Source: VRUE01 sp036406595
GTDB lineage: Bacteria > Actinomycetota > Thermoleophilia > Solirubrobacterales > 70-9
DNA: 64,000 nucleotides
NCBI GenBank assembly: GCA_036406595.1
Contig: DASXAR010000087.1
Span: 36,289-100,288 of the forward strand
Direction of reading: 5' to 3'
The translations under genes were made by a program, and so were the position numbers. This document shows positions 1 to 8,087 of this stretch, piece after piece (the first letter of the stretch is position 1; the number at the start of each line of letters is the position of its first letter). Under the pieces are notes generated by a model. The model saw only the letters and a program-made list of their open reading frames with translations. It had not been told where the DNA came from and did no database searches.

Positions 1-497
1 GGATCGACTATTACCGGGACACCGCGGGTCCCGCCGACCAGCGCCGTGCCCTCGTCGCGCAGGCCGAGATCGCCCGCGAGCGCTCGCTCCCGATCGTCAT
101 CCATGCCCGCGACCCGGACGGCGAGACGGCCGCGACCGACGACGTCTTCGAGATTCTCGACGCGGAGGCGGGCGGGTGTCCGGTGATCCTCCACTGCTTT
201 CTGGCACCGTGGCGGCTCGAGGACGCGATCGACCGCGGCTGGCACTGCTCGTTCTCGGGGATCGTCACCTACGCGGCCTCCGACGATCTGCGCGAGGCGG
301 CGGCGAGGCTGCCCGACGAGCTGCTGCTGGTCGAGACGGATGCGCCGTACCTGACGCCGAAGGCCGTTGGGAGCGGTGCGAACGAGCCTGCGCACGTCGT
401 GGCGACGGCCGAGGTCGTCGCCGAGGTCCGCGGGGTGGCCTACGAGGAGCTCGAGCGGGTGGTCGAGGCCAACGCGCGCGACCTCTTCGGCTGGTAG
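1..497 (+). CDS. tatD: TatD family metal-dependent DNase (5'-truncated by window edge)
   Basis: The reading frame is already open at base 3 and gives 164 residues before TAG at 495-497, so the N-terminal third lies outside the window. The visible part begins at the IDYYRD segment typical of TatD. It continues with VIHARD (about residue 33), LHCF (about 62) and ETDAPYLTPK (about 112), which carry the His and Asp ligands of the two-metal amidohydrolase (TIM-barrel) site. TatD proteins are Mg-dependent 3'-5' exonucleases/deoxyribonucleases in the cytoplasm. Only 5 bp separate it from rsmA, and a tatD-rsmA-ispE order is common in high-GC Gram-positives. Identification is secure; the start is not visible. 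Confidence 0.93.
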   Translation, partial: IDYYRDTAGPADQRRALVAQAEIARERSLPIVIHARDPDGETAATDDVFEILDAEAGGCPVILHCFLAPWRLEDAIDRGWHCSFSGIVTYAASDDLREAAARLPDELLLVETDAPYLTPKAVGSGANEPAHVVATAEVVAEVRGVAYEELERVVEANARDLFGW

Positions 498-502
498 TAG
501 CG

Positions 503-1267
503 ATGGTCAGGCTGGGCCAGAACTTCCTCGCAGACCCCAACCTGCTCGACGCGATCGTCCGCGACGCCGAGCTCGTGGAGACCGAGGTGGTGCTCGAGGT
601 CGGCCCCGGGGAGGGGGTGCTGACGGAGCGCCTTGCAGCGACCGTCTCGCACGTTCACGCGATCGAGCTCGATAGGAGCCTCGAGCCGGTGCTAACCGGG
701 ATCGCGGCGGAGGCCAACGTCGAGCTCCACTGGGCCGACGCGATCAAGGTCGACCTCGGCGCCCTCGAGCCGGCACCGACCGCGGTCGTCGCCAACCTTC
801 CCTACTCGATCGCGACGCCGCTGATCCTGCAATCGATCGAGCAGCTGCCGTCGGTGGAGCGATGGACGGTGATGGTTCAGCGCGAGATCGCCGACCGGCT
901 CCGCTCCGCCCCGGGCGGCCGCGCCTACGGCGCGCCGAGCGTGCTCGCTCAGTTCGCCTGCGAGGTGAGCCTGCTGCGCACCGTCGACCCGGCGGTGTTC
1001 CGGCCGCGGCCGCGGGTCGAGTCGGCCATTCTGCGACTGCGGCGCACCGGCCCGGCCGCCGACGCCGAGACCCGGACGCTCGTGCGGGCCGCCTTCGCGC
1101 ACCGGCGCAAGTCGCTCGCCCGCTCGCTCGAGCTGAGCAGGCCCGGAACGCTGGAGCTTTCCCAGGCCGCGCTGGCCGAGCTGGGACTGCCCGTGGATGC
1201 CCGCGCCGAGGCGCTCGCGCCGGAGGAGTTCGCCGCCCTGGCGGCGAAGCTCTCCCCGGGCGGCTGA
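503..1267 (+). CDS. rsmA: 16S rRNA (adenine1518-N6/adenine1519-N6)-dimethyltransferase
   Basis: A 254-residue RsmA/KsgA, which dimethylates two adjacent adenines in the 3'-terminal helix of 16S rRNA during 30S maturation. The N-terminus LGQNFLADPNLL is diagnostic. The SAM-binding glycine motif EVGPGEGVLTERL lies at about residue 32 and the catalytic NLPYSIATP motif at about residue 98. I chose ATG at 503, just after the tatD stop, because homologues begin right at the GQNFL segment; the frame is open further upstream but that is overlap with tatD. The length is slightly short of E. coli KsgA. It is probably co-transcribed with tatD and ispE. Confidence 0.96.
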   Translation: MVRLGQNFLADPNLLDAIVRDAELVETEVVLEVGPGEGVLTERLAATVSHVHAIELDRSLEPVLTGIAAEANVELHWADAIKVDLGALEPAPTAVVANLPYSIATPLILQSIEQLPSVERWTVMVQREIADRLRSAPGGRAYGAPSVLAQFACEVSLLRTVDPAVFRPRPRVESAILRLRRTGPAADAETRTLVRAAFAHRRKSLARSLELSRPGTLELSQAALAELGLPVDARAEALAPEEFAALAAKLSPGG

Positions 1268-1275
1268 TCGAATCG

Positions 1276-2115
1276 ATGCGGATCCAAGCGCCGGCGAAGA
1301 TCAATCTCTGCCTCTTCCTGGGGCCGCCTCGCCGGGACGGCCGCCACTCGCTCTGCTCGCTGTTCGAGCCGCTCGCCCTTGCGGACCGGATCGAGGTGGC
1401 CGAGTCCGACCGAGACCGGGTGATCTGTCCGGGAGTGGTCGGTGAGAACCTTGCAGCGCGGGCGCTCGCCGCGCTGCGGGAGCGCGGATGGAAGCGGCCG
1501 CCGCTGCGGGTCGAGATCGCAAAGCGGATCCCGGTCGGGGCCGGGCTGGGCGGCGGCAGCGCCGACGCGGCGGCTGTCCTGCGCCTCGCCGCGGGCGAGG
1601 TGCCCGACATCGCGGAAATCGCCGCCGAGCTGGGAGCGGACGTGCCGTCGCAGCTGGTCCCGGCGCTCGCCCTGGTGAGCGGGGCCGGGGAGATCGTCGA
1701 GCGCCTGCCCGCACCCACATCGCATGCCGTCGTTCTGCTGCCGGGCGGCGGTGGGCTCTCCACCCGTGACGTTTTCGCAGAGGCGGATCGCCTCGGTCTC
1801 GGTCGCCCGCGGGCCGAGCTCGACGCGATCGCCGCCCGGCTGCGGCAGGTGGCCGGCGAAGGCGCCTCGCCGCTCGACTACGCCACGGAGCTGGTCAACG
1901 ACCTCGAGCCGGCCGCCCGCTCGCTGCGGCCGGATGTCGGCGAGGCGATGGACGCGCTCCGCCGGGCCGGCGCGCCCTTCGTCTTCCTCACCGGCTCGGG
2001 TCCGACCGTTTGCGGCCTCTTCGCCGACGAGGGGGCTGCTGCGGCCACCGCCGCGCAGCTCGGGCGCGATGACGCGATCGTCTGCGAAGCTGGCCGCGCT
2101 CCCGATGGAACTTAG
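1276..2115 (+). CDS. ispE: 4-diphosphocytidyl-2-C-methyl-D-erythritol kinase
   Basis: A 279-residue GHMP kinase that phosphorylates CDP-ME in the non-mevalonate isoprenoid pathway. It starts MRIQAPAKINLCL with the conserved substrate-site Lys. The ATP-binding glycine loop GLGGGSADAA is at about residue 89, GADVPSQL carries the catalytic Asp at about 122, and the C-terminal motif LTGSGPTVCG sits near 238. ATG 1276 lies 8 bp after rsmA. The 3' end overlaps the following DedA-PAP2 gene by 11 bp, which suggests translational coupling. The rsmA-ispE pairing is standard in Actinobacteria. Confidence 0.95.
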   Translation: MRIQAPAKINLCLFLGPPRRDGRHSLCSLFEPLALADRIEVAESDRDRVICPGVVGENLAARALAALRERGWKRPPLRVEIAKRIPVGAGLGGGSADAAAVLRLAAGEVPDIAEIAAELGADVPSQLVPALALVSGAGEIVERLPAPTSHAVVLLPGGGGLSTRDVFAEADRLGLGRPRAELDAIAARLRQVAGEGASPLDYATELVNDLEPAARSLRPDVGEAMDALRRAGAPFVFLTGSGPTVCGLFADEGAAAATAAQLGRDDAIVCEAGRAPDGT

Positions 2116-3622
2116 AGTCCCCGAGGACCGCCGCCGTCGCCGCCTGCTGATCGCGGCCGTGGTCGTCGCGATCGCCGCCGGCTACTACCTGCTCAGCCGC
2201 GTCATACCCCACGACGAACTCCAGCAGCTGCTGGAAGACGTCTCCGAAACGCTGGGTGCCTGGACCTATCTGCTGGTCGGCGTCTTCGCCTTTGCCGAGA
2301 CCGGCGCCTTCGTCGGCCTCGTGGTCCCCGGCGAGACGGTGATGCTGCTGGGAGGGGCGGTCGCCGGCCAGGGCGTGATCGACCTCTATGTGCTGATCGC
2401 GATCGCCTGGTTCTCCGCCTGGCTCGGCGACACGACCAGCTTCTTCCTGGGCCGCCGTCTCGGCCGCGACTTCGTGATTCGCCACGGCCCGCGCTTCGGG
2501 ATCAGCCACGAGCGCTTCGAAAAAGTCGAGGACTACTTCGGGCGGCACGGCGGCAAGACGATCTTCATCGGGCGCTTCATCAGCCTCGTGCGCGCCTTCG
2601 CGCCCTTCATCGCGGGCAGCTCCGGGATGCGCTACAGGGCCTTCGTCCCCTACAGCATTCTCGGCACCGGGCTGTGGGCGAGCGCCCACATCCTGATCGG
2701 TTACTTCTTCTCGCGCAGCATCGACAGCGCCGCAAAGTACGCGGGCCGCGGGGCCTTTCTGCTCGGCACGTTCATCGTCGTGGTGGTCGGCATCGTGGTG
2801 CTGGTCCGCCGCTTCCGGCTCGAGCGGAACCGCCGCGAGGCGGTCCGCTGGATGGAGGAGCACGCGCTGACCCGCTGGATGGTCCTGCTGGGGAGGCGCT
2901 TCCGGCCGGAGCTGCAGTTCCTCTGGGAGAGGGTCACGCCCGGAGGCACCTTCGGCCTCGAGTTCACCTCGCTGATGGCGACCCTCGCCGTCGCGAGCTT
3001 CGTGGTGGTCGCCTATACGGTCATCGTCGGCGGCGATCCCGGCCCGACGCCCGGGGACGAAACCGCGATGGAAATCGCCGAAAGCCTGCGGACCGGCTGG
3101 CTGGTCGACGTCGCGAAGGCGGTCACCCAGCTCGGCTCGGCGGCGGTCGTCCTCGCTCTCTCGACGCTGGCGGCGGTCCTGCTCGCGGCGCGGCGGCGCT
3201 GGCCGGAGCTGTGCGTGCTGGTCGCCGGGCTTGCGTTGACCTTCGCGGGGGTCCACATCCTCAAGGAGGCCGTTGACCGTCCCCGCCCAGGGCCGGGCCT
3301 GGTCGACGTCTCGGGCTCGTCGTTTCCGAGCGCGCACGCCGCCTACGCGACGTTTTACCTATGGCTCGCGGTGACGATGGTGATGCGCATCCGCCCCGGG
3401 ATGGCGCGGGGGGCGTTGGTGGTAACGGCCGGCATCGCGCTCACCGCATTGATCGGCCTCTCCCGCGTCTATTTGGAGGTGCACTACATGAGCGACGTCA
3501 GCGCGGGCTGGGCGCTGGGCGCCGGCGCCTTCTCCCTGTGCGCGGCGATCTCCCTGATCATCACCACGGTGCGCCAGAATGACGGAGTTGCTCCCGCTCG
3601 CGCTGCAGAAGATCGAGAATGA
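2105..3622 (+). CDS. DedA-family membrane protein fused to a PAP2 phosphatase domain
   Basis: A 505-residue polytopic membrane protein. Residues about 15-240 match the DedA/SNARE-associated family: a hydrophobic N-terminus, AETGAFVGLVVPGETVMLLGG, GDTTSFFLGRRLG and GRFISLVRAFAPFIAG. After a basic linker, residues about 290-500 form a PAP2 lipid-phosphatase domain with all three signature motifs: KEAVDRPRPG (387), SFPSAHAAY (about 406) and SRVYLEVHYMSD (453-464, nucleophile His about 460). DedA proteins transport or flip lipid carriers and PAP2 enzymes dephosphorylate undecaprenyl or phosphatidyl phosphates, so the fusion could couple both steps. ATG 2105 overlaps the ispE end; the upstream open frame is antiparallel-codon noise. 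Confidence 0.9.
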   Translation: MELRVPEDRRRRRLLIAAVVVAIAAGYYLLSRVIPHDELQQLLEDVSETLGAWTYLLVGVFAFAETGAFVGLVVPGETVMLLGGAVAGQGVIDLYVLIAIAWFSAWLGDTTSFFLGRRLGRDFVIRHGPRFGISHERFEKVEDYFGRHGGKTIFIGRFISLVRAFAPFIAGSSGMRYRAFVPYSILGTGLWASAHILIGYFFSRSIDSAAKYAGRGAFLLGTFIVVVVGIVVLVRRFRLERNRREAVRWMEEHALTRWMVLLGRRFRPELQFLWERVTPGGTFGLEFTSLMATLAVASFVVVAYTVIVGGDPGPTPGDETAMEIAESLRTGWLVDVAKAVTQLGSAAVVLALSTLAAVLLAARRRWPELCVLVAGLALTFAGVHILKEAVDRPRPGPGLVDVSGSSFPSAHAAYATFYLWLAVTMVMRIRPGMARGALVVTAGIALTALIGLSRVYLEVHYMSDVSAGWALGAGAFSLCAAISLIITTVRQNDGVAPARAAEDRE

Positions 3623-3836
3623 GTACATCCTGTTCGGCGCTGCCGCGCTGATCAGCCTGATCGCCTTCGTCGGGCTGATCCTGGTGCCGGCCGTCGGTGC
3701 CTACGGGCGGCTCTGGGAGAAGGCGGTGGCGGGGGCGCTGTCTCTGATCGTCCTGCTTGCCCTGGTTCTGATCGGCTTCGTTGCAGGGCTTGCGATCGTC
3801 TACTACTACAACGACCTCGCGCGCCTGTTCGGCTGA
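3579..3836 (+). CDS. Small two-helix membrane protein of unknown function
   Basis: An 85-residue protein overlapping the 3' end of the DedA-PAP2 gene by 44 bp in another frame. Two hydrophobic stretches are visible, about residues 18-40 (FGAAALISLIAFVGLILVPA) and 50-75 (AGALSLIVLLALVLIGFVAG), followed by a short YYYNDLARLFG tail. That tail, the tight coupling and the clear hydrophobic pattern argue for a real gene. I do not recognise a named family. The position suggests a partner of the upstream lipid-processing membrane protein, which is inference only. Confidence 0.7.
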   Translation: MTELLPLALQKIENEYILFGAAALISLIAFVGLILVPAVGAYGRLWEKAVAGALSLIVLLALVLIGFVAGLAIVYYYNDLARLFG

Positions 3837-3865
3837 AGTCCGCGCGGAGCGGGGATAATGCGCTC

Positions 3866-5104
3866 ATGGGCGCCAGCGCAAAGGGGCAGAAAAGCCCTGC
3901 AAAAGAGGCTGATCCGGGCACGCTCGACGCGCTTTCGGACGCGGTCGAGTCGGGTGCGGGCCTGCCGGCCGTGGCCCGTGCCGCGGCACGCGTCCTCGAG
4001 GCCAGCGTGGCCCTGATCGATCGCTCCGGGGCGGTGCTCGCCGTCGCCGGAGCCTCGCCCGACCAGGAGCGGAAGCTGCTCGAGGGAGGCGAGCAGATCT
4101 CGACGGTCGCCCTGCGAGTCGCCGACGCGCCGGTGGGCGAGCTGCGCTACCGGTCGAAGGGCGACCCCGGCCCGGCGATCACCCGGATGGTGGCGACGCT
4201 GCTGGCGCTGGAGCTGGAGCGGTCCCGCTCGCCGGAGTGGGAGAGCGAGGAGGTGGCGGGAGCTTTCGTGTCGGCCGTCCTGGCCCGTGAGGTGACCGAC
4301 CGCGGCGACATCGTGGCCCGCGCCGCCGAGGTCGGGTCCGAGCTGGAGAACGGAGCCGGGGTGGTGATCGTCCGGGCAGCGCCGCGCACCACCCAGACGG
4401 GCAAATGGCGCGAGCGGGTGCTGACCCTGGCGACGCGGACGCTGCGCTCGCTGGCGCCCGGAGCGCTCGCCAGCGCGGATGGGGGCGAGGCCGCCGCCGA
4501 GATCGCGGTGATCGTCCCGGCCGGGGACGACGAGCGCCTCTCCAGGGCCGCCGCCGCGCTCTCCCGCGAGCTCGAGGGGGAGCTGCCGGGGTTCCATTTG
4601 ACGATCGGCTGCAGCCGCCGCGCCGCCGACCCCGTCGACCTTTACCGGGCCGGCAACGAGGCGAGGTTGGCGGTCAACGTCGGCGAGGCCGAGGGCCGCG
4701 CGCTGCTCTCCTTCGAGGACACCGGTGCGTACCGCCTGCTGCTGCCGGCGATGAGCGATGACCCGGGCGAGCTGGAGAGCTTCTACGCCGAGACCGTCGA
4801 GCCGCTCTCCGCCTACGACGAGCAGTACGAGACGGAGCTGGTCGCGACGGTAGAGGCCTACCTCGACAACGACGGCAACGTGGCCGCCACCGCCAAACAG
4901 CTCTTCACCCACCGCCACACCGTTCGCTACCGCCTCGAGCGGGTCCGGGAGCTGTGCGGTCACGACGTCTCGGCGACCGAGGGCCGCGAGAAGCTGAGCC
5001 TCGGCCTGAAAGCGATGCGCGTGCTCGGCATCGCCTCCCCCCGCGGCCCGGCGCTCGAACGCGGCGCCGAGGGTGGCAAGGTGCCGCGTAGCACTGAGGA
5101 GTGA
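3866..5104 (+). CDS. PucR/CdaR-type transcriptional regulator
   Basis: A 412-residue protein with the C-terminal PucR helix-turn-helix at about residues 325-372, including GNVAATAKQLFTHRHTVRYR and the following LERVRELCG. The middle (about 150-300) resembles the degenerate GGDEF-like CdaR domain, and the N-terminus (about 20-110) contains a GAF/diguanylate-like sensory segment (VALIDRSGAVLAVAGA). Proteins of this family activate purine, sugar-acid or other catabolic operons in response to ligands that cannot be read from the sequence. ATG 3866 follows the previous gene by 29 bp, so it may be the last gene of the block before tRNA-Gln. No adjacent catabolic operon hints at its target. Confidence 0.87.
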   Translation: MGASAKGQKSPAKEADPGTLDALSDAVESGAGLPAVARAAARVLEASVALIDRSGAVLAVAGASPDQERKLLEGGEQISTVALRVADAPVGELRYRSKGDPGPAITRMVATLLALELERSRSPEWESEEVAGAFVSAVLAREVTDRGDIVARAAEVGSELENGAGVVIVRAAPRTTQTGKWRERVLTLATRTLRSLAPGALASADGGEAAAEIAVIVPAGDDERLSRAAAALSRELEGELPGFHLTIGCSRRAADPVDLYRAGNEARLAVNVGEAEGRALLSFEDTGAYRLLLPAMSDDPGELESFYAETVEPLSAYDEQYETELVATVEAYLDNDGNVAATAKQLFTHRHTVRYRLERVRELCGHDVSATEGREKLSLGLKAMRVLGIASPRGPALERGAEGGKVPRSTEE

Positions 5105-5123
5105 CGTTAGTCTCAGTTTTGTT

Positions 5124-5195
5124 TGGGGAGTGGTGTAGCCGGTAGCACTCGTCACTTTGGATGACGCAGCCCCGGTTCGAGCCCGGGCTCCCCAG
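5124..5195 (+). tRNA. tRNA-Gln (TTG anticodon)
   Basis: Cloverleaf folded by eye. The acceptor stem 5124-5130 pairs with 5188-5194 and includes the U1-A72 pair typical of tRNA-Gln. The D stem is GTGT/GCAC and the anticodon stem CGTCA/TGACG encloses the loop CTTTGGA (anticodon TTG at 5157-5159). The T arm is CCCGG-TTCGAGC-CCGGG. The discriminator is G5195 and no CCA is encoded. The variable loop has four bases. Confidence 0.95.
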
Positions 5196-5263
5196 TATTT
5201 GCCGAGTGCCGCGTTAGGAATTCGAAAGGCGCTCCGTCCGCGTCTGGTGCGAACATATGTTCG

Positions 5264-6049
5264 ATGGCTGGCAGGGGGCCAAGTTACGACGAGGAGGAAG
5301 CCAGAGAGGCGATCAGCGCCTCAACATCATGGGCAGAGAGCCTTCGACGCCTCAACTTGTGCCCATCCGGCGGTGCCTGGCGCGTGCTCCGAAAATATGC
5401 GGCGCTGTGGGATATTTCGACCGAGCACTTCGATTCTGAAGAGCAGCGCATCGAGAACCTTCGCAGGAGACAGGTGCCACTCGGGGAGGTCCTTGTGGAG
5501 AACTCGAGCTACTCGCGCGGGCATCTCAAGCGCCGACTGTTCGCCGAGGGTCTCAAGAGGCCGAGCTGCGAGCTCTGCGGGCAGGGCGAGATTTGGCGGG
5601 GGCGGCCGATGTCCCTAATCCTCGATCACATCAACGGTGTCAGGAATGACCATCGTCTTGAGAACCTGAGGATTGCCTGTCCGAACTGCGCGGCAACGCT
5701 GGACACACATTGTGGAAGGAAGAATCGTCGAACAAGAACCGAGCGCAATTGCTTGCGTTGCGAAGAGGCCTTCGTGCCCGGTTACGCTCAGCAGAAGTAC
5801 TGCTCCCGAGCATGCGGAGTGCGGTGGGATCGGGCACTCGTCCGCGGCAAGCCCGTTCCAAACATCCGCAAGGTCGAGCGTCCGTCCTACGAGCGACTAC
5901 TCGCGGAGATCGATGCGACCAGCTACCTCGCCGTGGGGCGAAAGTACGGCGTCTCCGACAACGCCGTGCGCAAGTGGGTCCGCTTCTATGAGAGACAGAT
6001 GGAGCGTGAAGAAGAGGAAGCGGAAGGCCCTGCTGAGGCAGCCGCCTGA
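5264..6049 (+). CDS. HNH endonuclease with second zinc knuckle and C-terminal HTH-like region
   Basis: A 261-residue protein. An HNH core lies at about residues 102-145: CELCG (102), DHINGVRNDHRLENLR (about 120-135, the catalytic DH and N) and CPNC (139). A second Cys4 knuckle follows (CLRC at 163, CSRAC at about 180). The last 60 residues contain YLAVGRKYGVSDNAVRKWVR, a helix-turn-helix-like element, and an acidic Glu-rich end. Such proteins are usually found in phages or mobile regions and nick or cut DNA. It sits 68 bp after tRNA-Gln and has visibly more A/T-rich codons than its neighbours, which is consistent with acquisition at the tRNA. No integrase or direct repeat was found. ATG 5264 is the first Met in frame. 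Confidence 0.82.
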   Translation: MAGRGPSYDEEEAREAISASTSWAESLRRLNLCPSGGAWRVLRKYAALWDISTEHFDSEEQRIENLRRRQVPLGEVLVENSSYSRGHLKRRLFAEGLKRPSCELCGQGEIWRGRPMSLILDHINGVRNDHRLENLRIACPNCAATLDTHCGRKNRRTRTERNCLRCEEAFVPGYAQQKYCSRACGVRWDRALVRGKPVPNIRKVERPSYERLLAEIDATSYLAVGRKYGVSDNAVRKWVRFYERQMEREEEEAEGPAEAAA

Positions 6050-6082
6050 TTCGTGTCCGAGGGGGTTCCTAGGGTCGGCGGC

Positions 6083-6655
6083 ATGGAGCTGAGCGGCGCC
6101 ACGATGGATCCTGAGGTTCGCAAGGGGCTCGCCCGCAGCTGGAAGGCCCTGATGGTCGTCGGGATCGTCGCGCTCCTGATCGGCTGCATCGCGATCGTCG
6201 TTCCCGCGGTCGCCTCGGTCGGAACGGCGATCTTCATCGGATGGCTATTGATGATCGTCGGTGCCTTCCTTGTCGCCGGGGCCTTCTCCGCGCATTCGAT
6301 CGGGACCGTGATCCTGCGACTCCTCTGGGCGTTCGTGACGATCCTCGTCGGATTCTGGCTCGTGATCGAGCCGCACAGCGGCACCCTCACCCTGACCTTC
6401 GTCCTCGGCATCTACTTCCTCTTCATGGGCGTCACCCGGATCGCCGTCGCCTTTGCCTCCCGGGGGCAGCAAGGCGCGGGACTGGTGGGCCTCAGCGGAC
6501 TCGCCGGCGTGCTGATCGGAATCCTGATCCTCGCCAAGCTCCCCGAGTCCTCCGACTGGGCGATCGGCCTCCTCGTCGGCATCGACCTGATCTTCGCCGG
6601 CTGGACCCTGACCTCAATTGCGCTGGTCGGCAGGGATCTGGCAAGAAGCTCCTGA
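6083..6655 (+). CDS. HdeD-family (DUF308) membrane protein
   Basis: A 190-residue protein with six hydrophobic helices in the paired arrangement of HdeD/DUF308 proteins (ALMVVGIVALLIGCIAIV, AIFIGWLLMIVGAFLVAGA, LLWAFVTILVGFWLVI and further pairs). In E. coli HdeD is linked to acid resistance, but in Actinobacteria the role is not established. I chose ATG 6083, preceded by AGGG eight bases upstream. An upstream in-frame GTG at 6053 and a downstream ATG at 6104 are alternatives. It stands alone between the HNH gene and glmU. Confidence 0.85.
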   Translation: MELSGATMDPEVRKGLARSWKALMVVGIVALLIGCIAIVVPAVASVGTAIFIGWLLMIVGAFLVAGAFSAHSIGTVILRLLWAFVTILVGFWLVIEPHSGTLTLTFVLGIYFLFMGVTRIAVAFASRGQQGAGLVGLSGLAGVLIGILILAKLPESSDWAIGLLVGIDLIFAGWTLTSIALVGRDLARSS

Positions 6656-6692
6656 TCTGGCAGGACCCGCGCAGCGCTAATACGATTCCGGA

Positions 6693-8087
6693 GTGAGTTC
6701 GCCTCTGGCCCTGGTCATGGCGGCGGGCGAGGGCACCCGAATGCGCTCGAGCCTGCCGAAGATGCTCCATCCCTTCTGCGGCCGCCCGCTGGTCGCCTGG
6801 CCGATCCTGGCTGCGCGCGATGCCGGGGCCGGCCGCGTTGCGGCGATCGTCTCGCCCGAGCACGACATCTCTGCCGGCCTGCCGGACGGCGTCGAGACCG
6901 TCACCCAGCCCGCGGCCGACGGGACCGGAGGCGCGATCAGGTCCGCGCTGCCGCTGATCCGCGAAGCCGAGATCGTCCTCGTCCTCTCGGGCGACCACCC
7001 CCTCACCTCGTCCGGGGCGCTCGAGGAGCTCTTCTCGACGCACCGCGAGGCGGGCGCGGGCGCCACGGTGATCACCGCCGAACCCGACGACCTTGCCAGC
7101 TACGGGCGCATCGTCCGCGATCCGGACTCGGGCGACATCGCCAAGATCGTCGAGTCCAAAAACCCCGGCGACGCGACCCCCGAGCAACTGGAGATCCGCG
7201 AGGTCAACACCGGCATCTACGCCTTTGCCGCCGAGCCGCTGGCGGACGCTCTGGAGGGCATCCGCAACGACAACGCCCAGGGCGAGTACTACCTCGGTGA
7301 CGTCCTGCCGCTGATCCGGGAGGCGGGGCATCGGGTGGTCGCCCAACCGACCGAGGACGAGGGGGTGATGATGGGCATCAACACGAGGCTCGAGCTGGCG
7401 CACGCCGAGGCCGAGGCGCGCCGCCGCATCCTCGAGCGTCACATGCTCGCCGGTGTCACCGTCGTCGACCCGGCCTCGACCTGGGTCGACGTCGACGTCG
7501 AGATCGCCGCCGACGCTCGTCTCGAGCCCGGCACGAGCCTGCGCGGCGCGACCAGGGTCGGCACCGGCACCGTGGTCGGGCCGCTGACCACCCTGATCGA
7601 CACCATCCTCGGCGAGAACGTCGAGGTCCCGCACTCCTACCTGGTCGAGTGCGAGGTGCTCGACCGCTGCAGGGTCGGGCCCTTCGCCTATCTGCGCCCC
7701 GCCGCGCGGCTCGCCGAGGGAGCGAAGGCCGGCGCCTTCGTCGAGATCAAGAACTCCGAGATCGGCGAGGGCGCGAAGGTGCCGCACCTCGCCTACGTCG
7801 GCGACGCCGAGGTGGGCGCCGGCAGCAACCTGGGCGCCGGCACGATCACCGCCAACTACGACGGTTTCCGCAAGAACCGGACAGTGATCGGTCGCAACGC
7901 GCGGCTTGGCGTTGACACGATGCTGATCGCCCCTGTAGAAGTCGGCGACGCCGCCTACACTGGCGCCGGTGCCGTCATCAAGGACGACGTTCCCGAGGGG
8001 GCACTCGCCGTGAGCGACAACGATCAGAGGAACATCGAGGGCTACGCCAAGCAGAAGGCCGCCGAGATGCGGGAGGAGGAACGGTGA
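6693..8087 (+). CDS. glmU: Bifunctional UDP-GlcNAc pyrophosphorylase / GlcN-1-P acetyltransferase
   Basis: A 464-residue GlmU, which makes UDP-GlcNAc for peptidoglycan. The N-terminal nucleotidyltransferase shows LVMAAGEGTRMRSSLPKMLH at residue 5 and the LSGDHPL metal motif near 95. The C-terminal left-handed beta-helix acetyltransferase carries KNSEIGEGAKVPHLAYVGD and ITANYDGFRKNRT, with the active-site His and acetyl-CoA site residues. The start is GTG 6693. The stop overlaps the prs start by four bases, so the two are translationally coupled. glmU-prs is a widespread bacterial gene pair. Confidence 0.97.
   Translation: MSSPLALVMAAGEGTRMRSSLPKMLHPFCGRPLVAWPILAARDAGAGRVAAIVSPEHDISAGLPDGVETVTQPAADGTGGAIRSALPLIREAEIVLVLSGDHPLTSSGALEELFSTHREAGAGATVITAEPDDLASYGRIVRDPDSGDIAKIVESKNPGDATPEQLEIREVNTGIYAFAAEPLADALEGIRNDNAQGEYYLGDVLPLIREAGHRVVAQPTEDEGVMMGINTRLELAHAEAEARRRILERHMLAGVTVVDPASTWVDVDVEIAADARLEPGTSLRGATRVGTGTVVGPLTTLIDTILGENVEVPHSYLVECEVLDRCRVGPFAYLRPAARLAEGAKAGAFVEIKNSEIGEGAKVPHLAYVGDAEVGAGSNLGAGTITANYDGFRKNRTVIGRNARLGVDTMLIAPVEVGDAAYTGAGAVIKDDVPEGALAVSDNDQRNIEGYAKQKAAEMREEER

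Noticed and set aside
5196..6100. Possible duplicated tRNA-Gln 3' end (attachment site) downstream of the HNH gene
   Set aside because: I looked for a copy of the T-arm and acceptor sequence after the gene and found none, and no integrase is present.
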